In this document: positions 1 to 8,157 of the stretch, piece by piece
Numbering within the stretch: position 1 is the stretch's first letter
How the letters are laid out: every line of letters begins with the position of its first letter
NCBI RefSeq assembly: GCF_003261055.1
Contig: NZ_CP030073.1
Location: 5,146,001-5,210,000, forward strand
Length of the DNA stretch: 64,000 nt
Direction of reading: 5' to 3'
From: Streptomyces cadmiisoli
GTDB lineage: Bacteria; Actinomycetota; Actinomycetes; Streptomycetales; Streptomycetaceae
The notes under the pieces: model-generated
Databases searched by the model: none
Told to the model about the DNA's origin: nothing
The model's input: only the letters and a program-made list of their open reading frames with translations
Position numbers and translations under genes: made by a program

Positions 1-1559
1 GTGTTCGTCAGCTCCGCCAGCAGATCCAGCGGCGGCTTGGGCGGCAACGGCTGCTGCGTGGTGCGCTCGGGCCCGACCTGCGGCACGGCCGCGGTCGCCT
101 CGGCGGGAACCTTGGGCAGCGCGGTGGTGGCCGCCGGGGGCGGCTTGCGGGTCGACGGGTCGTCCAGCGGCTTGAGCGCGACGAACCTGCTGGTGCGCTC
201 GGCCTCCGCGGCCGCCTTCTGGGCGTCCCCCAGCTTCAGCATGGTGGTCGGCTGGTCCACGGGCGGCTTCGGCGCCATGGTCCGGAAGACGGCGGTGGGC
301 TGATCGACGGCCTTGCCGCGGGGCTCGGCGTCGTCCGTGTCGCCGCCCCGGGCGCCGGGGCCGCCGCCCTTCGGCGCGCCGCCTCCGGTGCCGGTGCCGG
401 GCCGGTCGCCGTCCTCGGCGTCGTCCGTCGCGCCGGCCCCGGCGGAGTCGTCGCCGGACTCACCCTCGGCCGCGTCGGACTTCGCGCCCGCGCCGCCCTC
501 GTCGGAGGCCCGGCCCTTTTCGGGCGTCCCGCGCTCCTCGGAGGTCGCGCCCTCTTCGGCCTTCCCGGACCCTGCGAACTGTCCGGCCTTCGGGGCTTCT
601 TCGGGCTTTGCGCCGCTTTCGGCCTTCGCGGTGCCGTCGGCCTTCGGGGCTTCTTCGGGCCTGGCGGCGCCGTCACGCGTCTCGGCCTCTTCGGCCTTCC
701 CGGCCGCTCCGAACTGTCCGGACTTCCCGGCCTCTTCGGCCTTCCCGGACTTCGCGGACTGTCCGGACTTCCGGGCTTCCCCGGCCTTCGCGGTGCCCTC
801 GGACTTCTGCGCCTCTTCGGACTTCGCGCCGCTTTCGGACTTCGCGCCGCCTTCAGCCTTCGCGGTCGCTTCGGGCTTGGTGGCGGCGGGGGCGGTGGGC
901 TCCGCGTCATCCCCGCCCTTGTCGGCGGCACCGGCCTTGGCCTCGGAGGCCCCCTGCGCCCGCGCGGCGGCCTCCTCGCCCCCGGCGTCGCTTCCCGCGT
1001 CGGCGTCGGCGTCGGTGTCGTCCGCCGCCTCGCCGTCCGTGCCGCCGTCGCCGTCGCCGCCGGCGTCGTTCCGCGCCCCGGCGTCCGAGGCGTCGGACCG
1101 CCCGTTCCCGGTGCCGTCCTCGCCGTCCGTGTCGCCGCCGTCCTCCTCGGCGGTGGCGTCCGCGCCGTCCCGCGGGCCCGCCGAGGTCACCCATGCGGCG
1201 ACGGCCGCCCGCAGGCGGTCGTCACCCACCGTCTCGGTCCCGCCGCCCCGCTCGGCCCCGGCCTCCGTCCCGGCGGAATCGCTCACTTCTTCGGAACGTT
1301 CGGCCTCCGCGGATCCCTCGGACTCCTCGGCCTCCGCGGGCCGCGCGGAGCGGTCCCGTACGGAGAGCACCTGCGTCGCCGTGTCGGCGCGTGCGCCGGT
1401 GTCCGGCGCGGACTCCCGTGCCACGGCGAGCCGGGGATCACTGGGTGCGCCCTTGCGGGCCTCGGGAACCGGACCCGCGCTCCCCGACGTCGGTTCTTCC
1501 GACGACTCGCGCTGCTTCGACCTGTCGGGGGACTCGCCCGCCACCGATGCCTCCTCCAT
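1..1559 (-). CDS. D-alanyl-D-alanine carboxypeptidase, N-terminal part (runs off left edge)
   Basis: The reading frame opens at an ATG at 1559 and stays open to the window edge (519 codons, no stop). It begins MEEASVAGESPDRSKQRESS, then an acidic stretch, a short helical segment DRLRAAVAAWV, a long Ala/Glu/Lys low-complexity region (about residues 220-400) and a Pro-rich segment ending PLPPKPPLDLLAELTN near the edge. From memory, this N-terminal architecture belongs to large Streptomyces class-A-like D-Ala-D-Ala carboxypeptidases, where a single membrane helix and the SxxK penicillin-binding domain follow. Neither is inside the window, so the catalytic assignment is inference. The role would be trimming peptidoglycan stem peptides outside the membrane, with this region as a cytoplasmic tail. 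It could instead be another membrane protein with the same tail. Confidence 0.6.
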   Translation of the reverse strand, partial: MEEASVAGESPDRSKQRESSEEPTSGSAGPVPEARKGAPSDPRLAVARESAPDTGARADTATQVLSVRDRSARPAEAEESEGSAEAERSEEVSDSAGTEAGAERGGGTETVGDDRLRAAVAAWVTSAGPRDGADATAEEDGGDTDGEDGTGNGRSDASDAGARNDAGGDGDGGTDGEAADDTDADADAGSDAGGEEAAARAQGASEAKAGAADKGGDDAEPTAPAATKPEATAKAEGGAKSESGAKSEEAQKSEGTAKAGEARKSGQSAKSGKAEEAGKSGQFGAAGKAEEAETRDGAARPEEAPKADGTAKAESGAKPEEAPKAGQFAGSGKAEEGATSEERGTPEKGRASDEGGAGAKSDAAEGESGDDSAGAGATDDAEDGDRPGTGTGGGAPKGGGPGARGGDTDDAEPRGKAVDQPTAVFRTMAPKPPVDQPTTMLKLGDAQKAAAEAERTSRFVALKPLDDPSTRKPPPAATTALPKVPAEATAAVPQVGPERTTQQPLPPKPPLDLLAELTN

Positions 1560-1697
1560 GCGCCGCACGTTATCCGTGCGCCTACCCCAAACCGTGGAAA
1601 CGACCGCCTGGCAAACCGTTCCACAGCGCTGTCCGAACCGTGTATCAGTGTCCTGTGTGTGGGCTTGACCCCTGAGGTAGACGAGAACGACATACCT

Positions 1698-1719
1698 ACT
1701 GGTTCCACTACGAACCGGT
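1698..1719. promoter_or_regulatory. Inverted repeat in the divergent promoter region
   Basis: ACTGGTTC, six bases, then GAACCGGT. It lies between the divergent carboxypeptidase and GPP34 genes. A second small dyad, CGCACG-N5-CGTGCG, is at 1564-1580 just upstream of the carboxypeptidase start. Either could be an operator or an mRNA hairpin; no regulator is assigned. Confidence 0.3.
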
Positions 1720-1785
1720 CACGCACCCTCGACAGACCAATGTGAGAGGGGTCACCCTGTCATTCATCCACGCGGGGAGGCATGG

Positions 1786-2538
1786 ATGGGCAGGAGCCGC
1801 AGAACACTTCCGGAGGAGCTTCTGCTGCTGGCACTGGACCCGACCACGGGTACCACTGCACAGCCGCAGTCGCTCGACCTTGGTCTGGCCGGAGCACAGC
1901 TAGTGGAGCTGGCGCTGGCCGGACGGATAGCCCCAGACGGGGATCGTATCGCCGTGGTGTCCCCACGGCCGACTGGAGATCCGACCCTGGACAGCGCGTT
2001 GGAGTTGCTGCGCAGGCGTGGCGCTCCGGTACGGGCCGTTCACTGGATCGGCGGGCCGCGTCTCGGGCTCCGCCAGACCTACCTCTCGCATCTGGAGCGG
2101 TGCGGCATGGTGCATGCCGTGGCGGGCCAGATGTGCGGGGTGCTGCCGACGACTCGCTACCAGGCGACGGAAACGGCGATCAGCCGGGAGATCAGGGCCC
2201 GGCTGGACTCCGCGATCCGCACCGGTGTACCACCGGACCCGCGGACCGCGGCGCTCGCCGCGCTCGCTCACGCGGTCGGCCTCGGCAAGCACCTGTATCC
2301 GGGCAACGAGGGACGCTCGTCCCGCTCCCGGCTGCGGGACCTGATCAGGCACGACCCGATGGGCGGCCTCGTGGCGCACGCCGTGATGGACGTTCAGAAC
2401 GGTGTGGCCGCCCAGCCGCGCCGTAGCCCGGCGGCGCCCGGCCGCCCGGCCGCCGGACCCAGGTCCGCGACGGAGCCCGCCCGGGGTGTCCCCGTGCAGC
2501 CGCGTCGTGGATCGATGGCGCGTGTCGTGGCTCACTGA
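1786..2538 (+). CDS. GPP34 (GOLPH3/VPS74-like) family protein
   Basis: A 250-aa soluble protein beginning MGRSRRTLPEELLLLALDP, with the alternating hydrophobic pattern of the GPP34 fold (GAQLVELALAGRIA near residue 35; TRTDPRTAALAALAHAVGL-type helix near 150). Eukaryotic GOLPH3 binds phosphatidylinositol-4-phosphate; Streptomyces carry many paralogues with no settled function, so no role is claimed. The start at 1786 is preferred to an ATG four bases upstream in another frame because GGGGAGG at 1774-1780 is well spaced. The C-terminal 40 residues are Pro/Arg-rich and look disordered. A strong terminator follows at 2674-2735. Confidence 0.8.
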   Translation: MGRSRRTLPEELLLLALDPTTGTTAQPQSLDLGLAGAQLVELALAGRIAPDGDRIAVVSPRPTGDPTLDSALELLRRRGAPVRAVHWIGGPRLGLRQTYLSHLERCGMVHAVAGQMCGVLPTTRYQATETAISREIRARLDSAIRTGVPPDPRTAALAALAHAVGLGKHLYPGNEGRSSRSRLRDLIRHDPMGGLVAHAVMDVQNGVAAQPRRSPAAPGRPAAGPRSATEPARGVPVQPRRGSMARVVAH

Positions 2539-2673
2539 GCCGCAGTCCCACGGCATCGCACCACGACGGCAGTACCACCGCAGCACAGCACGCAGCATGT
2601 CCGCACCACGCACCGCCGCGTGACACCGAGCCGCGGAAGAGGGCCGAACGGACCCGGTTCGGGAGCCGCAGCG

Positions 2674-2735
2674 GTCCGCGCGGGGTGGCGGGACCCGTCC
2701 TTCGGACGAGGACGGTCCCGCCACCCCGCGCGGAC
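2674..2735 (+). terminator. Strong hairpin after the GPP34 gene
   Basis: A perfect 22-bp stem (2674-2695 with 2714-2735) and an 18-nt loop that itself contains GTCC-TTC-GGAC. There is no T-tract, which is usual for Streptomyces terminators. It isolates the GPP34 gene from the XRE regulator. The 2539-2876 gap contains no other gene I can see. Confidence 0.75.
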
Positions 2736-2876
2736 GCATGTGTGCGTTCGACGCGACGCGTACCTGCCGCATATCCGCAGTTTCCCAGCGGTAAGAAGCA
2801 CCTTGGTGGCAATCTGCTCAGCAGCAGATACGCAAAGTGGCAGAGTTCGAGGCACGCAGCCGGAGGTGCACGTCCC

Positions 2877-3734
2877 GTGGCGTCCAATGTCAATCCCACT
2901 GTCAGGCGACGCCGGCTGGGCCAGGAGCTCCGCAGGCTCCGCGAGCTCAAGGGCATGACGGCCGAAGAGGTGGCGGAGCGGCTGCTGGTGTCGCAGTCGA
3001 AGATCAGCCGGCTGGAGAACGGCCGCCGCAGCATCAGCCAGCGCGACGTGCGCGATCTGTGCGGGGTCTACGAGGTGGAGGACCACCGGATCGTCGACTC
3101 GCTGATGCAGATGGCCAAGGACTCCCGCCAGCAGGGCTGGTGGCACTCGTTCGGCGACATCCCGTACAGCGTCTACATCGGCCTGGAGACGGACGCGGCG
3201 AGCCTGCGCGTGTACGACCCCCAGGTCGTCCCCGGTCTGTTGCAGACCCGCCAGTACGCCGAGGCGCTCATCCAGGGCGCCCTGCCCGAGGCGACCGCGA
3301 CCGACATCGACAAACGCGTCCAGGTGCGGCTGCGGCGGCAGGAGCGTATTGCCGCCGAGGACACCCCGCTTCGCCTGTGGGCGGTGCTGGACGAGGCCGC
3401 CGTACGGCGTGAGGTCGGCAACCGGCAGGTGATGATCGAGCAGCTGGAACACCTGCTGGAGATGTCCCAGCTGCCGCACGTGACCGTGCAGTTGATCCCG
3501 TTCTCGATGGGCGCGCACCCCGGGGTGAGCGGCCAGTACGCGATTCTGGAGTTCCCGGACGCCGCGGATTCGAGCGTGGTCTACATCGAGGGCGTCACCA
3601 GCGACCTTTATCTGGAGAAACCGCAGGATGTTCAGAAGTACAGCGTGATGTACGAGCATCTGCGGGCACAGGCGCTGAATGTGGACCAAACCCGGGAATT
3701 CCTCTCGGATGTGGCCAAGAGCTACGCCCGCTGA
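2877..3734 (+). CDS. XRE-family regulator with DUF5753 domain (Scr1-like)
   Basis: 285 aa. An N-terminal helix-turn-helix (about residues 8-65, with MTAEEVAERLLVSQSKISRL as scanning and recognition helices) is followed by the DUF5753 domain (about 95-275; starts near IGLETDAASLRVYDPQVVPGLLQT). Such proteins are common in Streptomyces and usually sit next to a small DUF397 protein, as here; characterised pairs act as regulators of secondary metabolism and development or as toxin-antitoxin-like modules. The start is GTG at 2877, with GGAGG at 2862-2866. The frame is open further upstream, but that part overlaps the terminator and lacks homologous character. Its target and ligand cannot be read from sequence. 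Confidence 0.88.
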   Translation: MASNVNPTVRRRRLGQELRRLRELKGMTAEEVAERLLVSQSKISRLENGRRSISQRDVRDLCGVYEVEDHRIVDSLMQMAKDSRQQGWWHSFGDIPYSVYIGLETDAASLRVYDPQVVPGLLQTRQYAEALIQGALPEATATDIDKRVQVRLRRQERIAAEDTPLRLWAVLDEAAVRREVGNRQVMIEQLEHLLEMSQLPHVTVQLIPFSMGAHPGVSGQYAILEFPDAADSSVVYIEGVTSDLYLEKPQDVQKYSVMYEHLRAQALNVDQTREFLSDVAKSYAR

Positions 3735-3926
3735 GCCGGTTCCCGACACGGGCGGCGGAACGGTACACCTTCCCCCGCCCCGGACGGAAGGCCTCGCCGG
3801 AATATGCCATCCGGTCGAGTGAACGGCCGCTCCGCACAGCGATGTTGGCGAGTAGCGTCGATCACGCCATCAAGCAAGAACGTTGGCGCAATCACAGCAA
3901 CTCAGCAACTGCTTACCGGAGCGAAA

Positions 3927-4118
3927 ATGGCAATCAAGCAGGGCGCGACGGACGCGTGGGTCAAGTCCTCGTACTCCCAGGGCAATGGCGCGTGCGTCGA
4001 GATCAAGTCCCCTGTCCTGTCCGCAATGGCCGTCCGGGACTCCAAGGTCCCGGAGGGTCCCGTCCTGGCCTTCCCCGCCGGCGCGTGGAACGCCTTCGTG
4101 GCATCGGTCAAGGCGTAA
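3927..4118 (+). CDS. DUF397 small protein (Scr2-like partner)
   Basis: 63 aa, with the DUF397 signature: WVKSSYSQGNGACVEIK, then AVRDSK and a C-terminal WNAFVASVK helix. The start is ATG 3927 with GGAG at 3918-3921. It lies 192 nt after the DUF5753 regulator, so it may have its own promoter as well as co-transcription. Family members act with their XRE neighbour, probably by direct binding. No membrane or secretion signal is present. Confidence 0.87.
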   Translation: MAIKQGATDAWVKSSYSQGNGACVEIKSPVLSAMAVRDSKVPEGPVLAFPAGAWNAFVASVKA

Positions 4119-4168
4119 GGGGGAGGCCCCCTCTGACCACGCCCGACAACTTCAGAGCACCATCGAAA

Positions 4169-4209
4169 GAGCCCTCTCGACCAGTTCGCCGTCCTTGCCG
4201 AGGGGGCTC
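4169..4209. terminator. Bidirectional hairpin between convergent genes
   Basis: GAGCCCTCTCG (4169-4179) pairs with CGAGGGGGCTC (4199-4209) through 11 bp with one G-U. It lies between the DUF397 gene (+) and the MerR gene (-), so it can serve both. Confidence 0.6.
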
Positions 4210-4244
4210 GGCTCATTCCACGGACTCCCGCTCCCGCGGACGGC

Positions 4245-5105
4245 TCACACCACCGGAAAGGCCACGTCGCACACCGGATCCCCGGCCCCGGCCGCATCCC
4301 AGTCCGCGAAGTACACCTCCCGGCACGGACCGCCGTACGACAGCCCCCGGGCCCTCATCCACTCCTCCACCGCCTCGAAGGCGGCCAGGATCTGCGGGTG
4401 CGCCACCTGCGCCTTGGTGATCCGCGTGTAGGCGAGCCGCCGGGCGGGCTCGACCCGCACCCCGGTCTCCCACGTCCGCCCGTGCTCGGCCACCCACGCC
4501 CGGGCCGCCGCCTCGTCGGCGACCGGCACGCACGACTCCGCCGGACCGTCGCTCTCCATCGACACCTCGGAGTGGTAGACGACGAACGGTGCCGCCGTCA
4601 CCCCGCCGCACTCCCGGGCCGCCGCCTCCAACCGGCCGATCGACGCCCCGATCCACGCCGGCAGCTCGTCCGCCAGCGTGTGCCGGGTCTCGGTGATGAC
4701 CACCCGCTCGGGCACGTCCACCGTCTCGACCACGAATTTTCCGTACATCTCGGAACTCCTCCCCGACAGCCGTCCACGGAGGTAGTCGGCGAGCGTCCGC
4801 TGTCCCGCCAGCCGCGCCTCGACGTCCGCCCAGTACGCGGCGAGCAGATCCGCCGCGTCGGGCCCGTCCGCGTCGACCACCTCGGCGATCCGCGCGAGCG
4901 GCATGTCCAGCCGGCGCAGCAGCGCCACCAGCCGGGCGCGTTCCACCTGGCCGGCACGGTACTGGCGGTAGCCGCTGATCTCGTCCACCCGGGCCGGGGT
5001 CAGCAGGCCGAGCCGGTCGTACAACCGCAGGGCCTTGGCCGACAGCCGGGCCCGCGCGGCGAACGCCCCGATGGTGAGCAGTTCGTCGTCGGCGGGTTCG
5101 GTCAC
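4245..5105 (-). CDS. MerR-family regulator with C-terminal GyrI-like effector domain
   Basis: 286 aa. The MerR winged helix lies at about residues 8-75 (LTIGAFAARARLSAKALRLYDRLGLL, then SGYRQYRAGQVERA), followed by a coiled-coil linker and a GyrI-like/BmrR-type ligand-binding domain (about 125-285, containing VVITETRHTLADELPAWIG and CREVYFADW). Such regulators bind small hydrophobic or cationic compounds. I start it at GTG 5105 because GGAGGA at 5113-5118 lies 7 nt upstream; an ATG at 5147 in the same frame has no comparable site. It is downstream of glutathione peroxidase on the same strand but separated by a hairpin. Its target is unknown. Confidence 0.85.
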   Translation of the reverse strand: MTEPADDELLTIGAFAARARLSAKALRLYDRLGLLTPARVDEISGYRQYRAGQVERARLVALLRRLDMPLARIAEVVDADGPDAADLLAAYWADVEARLAGQRTLADYLRGRLSGRSSEMYGKFVVETVDVPERVVITETRHTLADELPAWIGASIGRLEAAARECGGVTAAPFVVYHSEVSMESDGPAESCVPVADEAAARAWVAEHGRTWETGVRVEPARRLAYTRITKAQVAHPQILAAFEAVEEWMRARGLSYGGPCREVYFADWDAAGAGDPVCDVAFPVV

Positions 5106-5118
5106 GATGCCATCCTCC

Positions 5119-5145
5119 GTCACCGGGCGACTGCCGCCCGGTGAC
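5119..5145 (-). terminator. Hairpin between glutathione peroxidase and merR
   Basis: GTCACCGGGCG (5119-5129), a 5-nt loop, and CGCCCGGTGAC (5135-5145): a perfect 11-bp stem in the 72-nt gap. It probably ends the peroxidase transcript. It lies just upstream of the merR ribosome-binding site, so it could also influence merR expression. Confidence 0.5.
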
Positions 5146-5177
5146 ACAGGACACTCGGGTCTGCCCCAGGGGGAAGG

Positions 5178-5696
5178 TCAACCGGCCAGTCGGCCCTCGA
5201 TCGCCGCGACGATCTCGGCCGAGTCCGGCTCGGTCCGCGGCGAGAACCGGGCGACGACGGTGCCGTCCCGCCCGATCAGGAACTTCTCGAAGTTCCAGCG
5301 GATGTCTCCGCTGTGCCCCTCGTCGTCGGCGAAGCCGACCAGGCGGTCGTACAGCGGATGCCGGCCCTCGCCGTTCACCTCCACCTTCTCGGTCATCGGG
5401 AAGGTCACGCCGTACGTCGCCGAGCAGAACTCGGCGATCTCCTCGGCGGAGCCGGGCTCCTGGCCCATGAACTGGTTGCACGGCACGCCGAGGACGGTGA
5501 AGCCCTGGGCGGCATAGCGCTCGTGGAGGAGCTCCAGGCCCGCGTACTGCGGGGTCAGCCCGCACTTGGAGGCCACGTTCACCACGAGCACGACCTTGTC
5601 GGCGTACTGCGCGAGGTCGGCGGGACCGCCCTGGAGGGCGTCGATACCGATGTCCAGGACGGAGCCGACGGAACCGGCGGTTTCATTCGTCGTCAT
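5178..5696 (-). CDS. Glutathione peroxidase-family thiol peroxidase
   Basis: 172 aa, the full length for bacterial members. It has the catalytic tetrad context: Cys45 in NVASKCGLTPQY, Gln75 in VPCNQF, Trp134 and Asn135 in RWNFEKFLI. The peroxidatic residue is Cys rather than selenocysteine, and Cys91 in EFCSATYGVTFPM matches the resolving cysteine of thioredoxin-dependent members. Actinobacteria use mycothiol or thioredoxin rather than glutathione, so reduction of hydroperoxides with thioredoxin is the likely reaction (inference). It is cytoplasmic with no signal peptide. The ArsR-like gene lies 9 bp upstream on the same strand, so the two are probably co-transcribed. Confidence 0.92.
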   Translation of the reverse strand: MTTNETAGSVGSVLDIGIDALQGGPADLAQYADKVVLVVNVASKCGLTPQYAGLELLHERYAAQGFTVLGVPCNQFMGQEPGSAEEIAEFCSATYGVTFPMTEKVEVNGEGRHPLYDRLVGFADDEGHSGDIRWNFEKFLIGRDGTVVARFSPRTEPDSAEIVAAIEGRLAG

Positions 5697-5705
5697 GGGC
5701 GGATG

Positions 5706-6698
5706 CTAGCCGCGCCCGACGGCGTCCCCGCTCCCGGCCTCCGCGAGCACCTCACCCGCCGCCGTCCGCGAGTACCACACCGACCGGCCCGCGCGCCGCC
5801 GCTCCACCAGTCCCGCGTCCAGCAGCACCCGCAGATGCCGCCCCACCGAACCGAGGCCCTGCCCGGTCACCCCGACCAGCTGAGTGGTGCTCATCGGCGA
5901 GGCCAGCAGCACCAGCACCTCGGCCCGGGACCGCCCGAGCAGCGCGCCCAGGCCGGCCGGCACGGCCGCCCGGTCCCGGTCGCCGGCGAGGGCGCCCGCA
6001 CACGGGTACACGACGGCGTACCGCTCCCGGCCGGGCTCCTCCCAGGACACCCAGCCGGTCTGCGGGGTGACCGGCACGAACAGCAGCTCGGCGCCGGAGA
6101 TCTCACGCGGCGGGTACTCGTGCAGATTGACCTGGAGCCGGCTGCCGCCGAGCCATCGGGTCCGTCCCGGCCGCAGCGCGTCCAGCACGGCCGCCCAGCC
6201 GCCCCGGGCGACCTGCGCCGTCCGGGCGACGACATCGGCCTCCAGGACCCGGCGCCGCCGGTCCCAGTACGGCCCGACGGCCGCCGTCCACACGTACTCC
6301 AGGAGCCCGGCCGCCCGGTCGGGCAGGTCGTCCCGTTCCAGGTCCGCGGGCAGCGGGCCGCCCAGCGACATGCGCAGCTGGGCGCGCGCCCGGTGCGCGC
6401 CGACCGCGCGCACCCGGTCGAGCGCCTCCTGGAAACCCTCCCCGGCCCGTGGCGTCGGGGTGAGGAAGTCGGCGATCCAGTCCCGCCCCAGCCCGGCCCG
6501 GACGAGCTGCGCGGTCACGGGGTCCGCGGCCAGCCGCTCGCGGTATCCGGGCAGATGCGCGTCCAGCCAGGCCCGTTCGCCCGGGTGGCCGCCCACGCCC
6601 GCGTGCAGCAGCTTCAGGCTCGCGAAGGTCTCGGCGAACGCGGACACCAGGAAGCGGCTGCCGGCCAGTGTGTCGGCGTTGACCTGCCACCATCCCAT
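5706..6698 (-). CDS. ArsR-like winged-helix repressor with DUF5937-type N-terminal domain
   Basis: 330 aa. The N-terminal two thirds resemble the domain seen in long ArsR-like regulators (WWQVNADTLAGSRFLVSAFAETFASL near the start). The C-terminal winged helix is at about residues 240-320 (LASPMSTTQLVGVTGQGLGSVGRHLRVLLDAGLVERRRAGRSVWY). No cysteine metal site is visible, so it probably senses something other than arsenite. The start is ATG 6698, giving MGWWQVNAD; an ATG at 6734 would run into the operator-like dyad. It is divergent from the MFS gene, with a perfect 18-bp palindrome between them, and 9 bp upstream of glutathione peroxidase. I infer autoregulation plus control of the exporter. 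Confidence 0.8.
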   Translation of the reverse strand: MGWWQVNADTLAGSRFLVSAFAETFASLKLLHAGVGGHPGERAWLDAHLPGYRERLAADPVTAQLVRAGLGRDWIADFLTPTPRAGEGFQEALDRVRAVGAHRARAQLRMSLGGPLPADLERDDLPDRAAGLLEYVWTAAVGPYWDRRRRVLEADVVARTAQVARGGWAAVLDALRPGRTRWLGGSRLQVNLHEYPPREISGAELLFVPVTPQTGWVSWEEPGRERYAVVYPCAGALAGDRDRAAVPAGLGALLGRSRAEVLVLLASPMSTTQLVGVTGQGLGSVGRHLRVLLDAGLVERRRAGRSVWYSRTAAGEVLAEAGSGDAVGRG

Positions 6699-6726
6699 CG
6701 CGCCACCACCCCGTCGCGCCGCTGCC

Positions 6727-6744
6727 TTTCGCACCTGTGCGAAA
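6727..6744. promoter_or_regulatory. Perfect 18-bp palindrome, candidate ArsR-like operator
   Basis: TTTCGCAC-CT-GTGCGAAA, an 8-bp perfect inverted repeat with a 2-bp spacer, placed between the divergent repressor (start 6698) and MFS (start 6785) genes. This size and spacing suit a homodimeric winged-helix repressor. Confidence 0.65.
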
Positions 6745-6784
6745 CAATAACGACCGGGCCCCGGCCCGCCGGAGACTCCGGCGC

Positions 6785-7954
6785 ATGCGCAGCTACAGGG
6801 ACCTCGTCCGCACCCCGGAGTTCACTCCGCTCTTCGTCTCCTCCTCCGCCCAGATCGCCGCCCAGACCATCGGCGGCCTGGCACTCGGCACGCTGGTGTA
6901 CGAGGAGACCCGGTCACCTCTGCTGTCGGCGGTGAGCATGTTCGGACCGTCACTGGCCCAGGTGCTCGGTGCGACCCTGTTCCTGTCCTGGGCCGACCGC
7001 CTCGCCTCGAGGGCGGCGCTGGCCGGCATCGCTCTCGCCTTCGCGGCCGGGACGGCGGTGCTGGCGCTGCCCGCCCTGCCGCTGTGGGCCGTCCTCCCGG
7101 TCCTCCTCGCCCAGGGTCTGATCGCCTCGCTCGGCGGGGGAGTGCGCTGGGGCCTGCTGACGGACATCCTGTCCAAGGACGGCTATCTGCTGGGCCGGTC
7201 GGTCTTCAACATGATGAGCGGGATCATGCAGATCGCCGGCTACGCGACCGGCGGCGCCCTGCTCACCCTCCTGCCGCCGCGCGCCGCCCTGCTGCTGTCG
7301 GCCCTGCTGTACACCGCCGCCGCGGCGACCGTCCGCCTCGGCCTGTCGCGCCGCCGGCCGCGCGCGGCCGGCCGTCCGTCGGTGGCCGAGACCTGGCGTA
7401 CGAACGCCCTGCTGTGGTCGGCCCCGCCCCGCCGCCACCTCTATCTCGCCCTGTGGCTGCCCAACGGTCTGATCGTCGGCTGCGAGTCCCTCTTCGTCGC
7501 CTACGCCCCGAGGTCCGCCGGCCCGCTGTTCGCCTGCGCCGCCCTGGGCATGCTGGTGGGCGACCTGACGGTCGGCCGCCTCGTCCCGCCCGGACGCAGA
7601 GCGGCCCTGGGCGTCCCGCTGCTGGTGCTCCTGGCCGCGCCGTACGTCCTGTTCTTGCTGCGCCCCGCGCCGCTCCTGGCCGCGGCCCTGGTGGGCGTGG
7701 CGTCGGTCGGCTTCGGGGCGAGCCTGGTCCAGCAGGAACGCCTGATGGCGCTCACCCCCGGCGCACTCTCCGGTCAGGCCCTCGGGCTGCACTCCGCCGG
7801 GATGCTCACGATGCAGGGCGTCGGCGCCGCGCTGGCGGGCGCGGTGGCCCAACTCACCTCGCCCGCCGTGGCGATGACCGTCATGGCGGGGGCGTCGCTG
7901 GCGGTCACGGCCGGGCTGAGCGCCGGGCTCCGCGAGCGGGTCCGCGCGGCCTGA
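6785..7954 (+). CDS. MFS transporter, likely exporter
   Basis: 389 aa with about 11-12 hydrophobic segments and the MFS loop 2-3 feature (LSWADRLASRAALAG). It begins MRSYRDLVRTPEFTPLFVSSSAQIAAQTIGGLALGTLVYEET, typical of Streptomyces drug-efflux-like MFS proteins. The start is ATG 6785, preceded by GGAG at 6771-6774; an in-frame ATG at 6737 lies inside the operator palindrome. It is divergent from the ArsR-like gene, which probably represses it. The substrate is unknown. Confidence 0.83.
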   Translation: MRSYRDLVRTPEFTPLFVSSSAQIAAQTIGGLALGTLVYEETRSPLLSAVSMFGPSLAQVLGATLFLSWADRLASRAALAGIALAFAAGTAVLALPALPLWAVLPVLLAQGLIASLGGGVRWGLLTDILSKDGYLLGRSVFNMMSGIMQIAGYATGGALLTLLPPRAALLLSALLYTAAAATVRLGLSRRRPRAAGRPSVAETWRTNALLWSAPPRRHLYLALWLPNGLIVGCESLFVAYAPRSAGPLFACAALGMLVGDLTVGRLVPPGRRAALGVPLLVLLAAPYVLFLLRPAPLLAAALVGVASVGFGASLVQQERLMALTPGALSGQALGLHSAGMLTMQGVGAALAGAVAQLTSPAVAMTVMAGASLAVTAGLSAGLRERVRAA

Positions 7955-8157
7955 CCGCACGCTCGTCGCGTCCGCCCGGACGGCGGCCATGGGTGTCGGC
8001 CACCTGCGGAAATGAGGGACGGCACCGATGGTGACGCCGTCGGTGGCCGTGCGAGCGTGGAATGGACCCGCCCGGCTTCGTTCCTCGAGGAGGACCTGTA
8101 TCCACCCCCGTCATGTGAAGCGTCCCCGGCCTTTCGCACGGCCGAAGGTGGTGACCC

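Noticed and set aside
313..1668. Ser/Pro/Ala-rich 451-codon plus-strand frame over the carboxypeptidase tail
   Set aside because: The minus strand frame has the recognisable family sequence; the plus frame is its complement.
4213..5565. 450-codon minus frame over the MerR and peroxidase genes
   Set aside because: It overlaps two well-recognised genes in another frame and is Arg/Gly-rich without domains.
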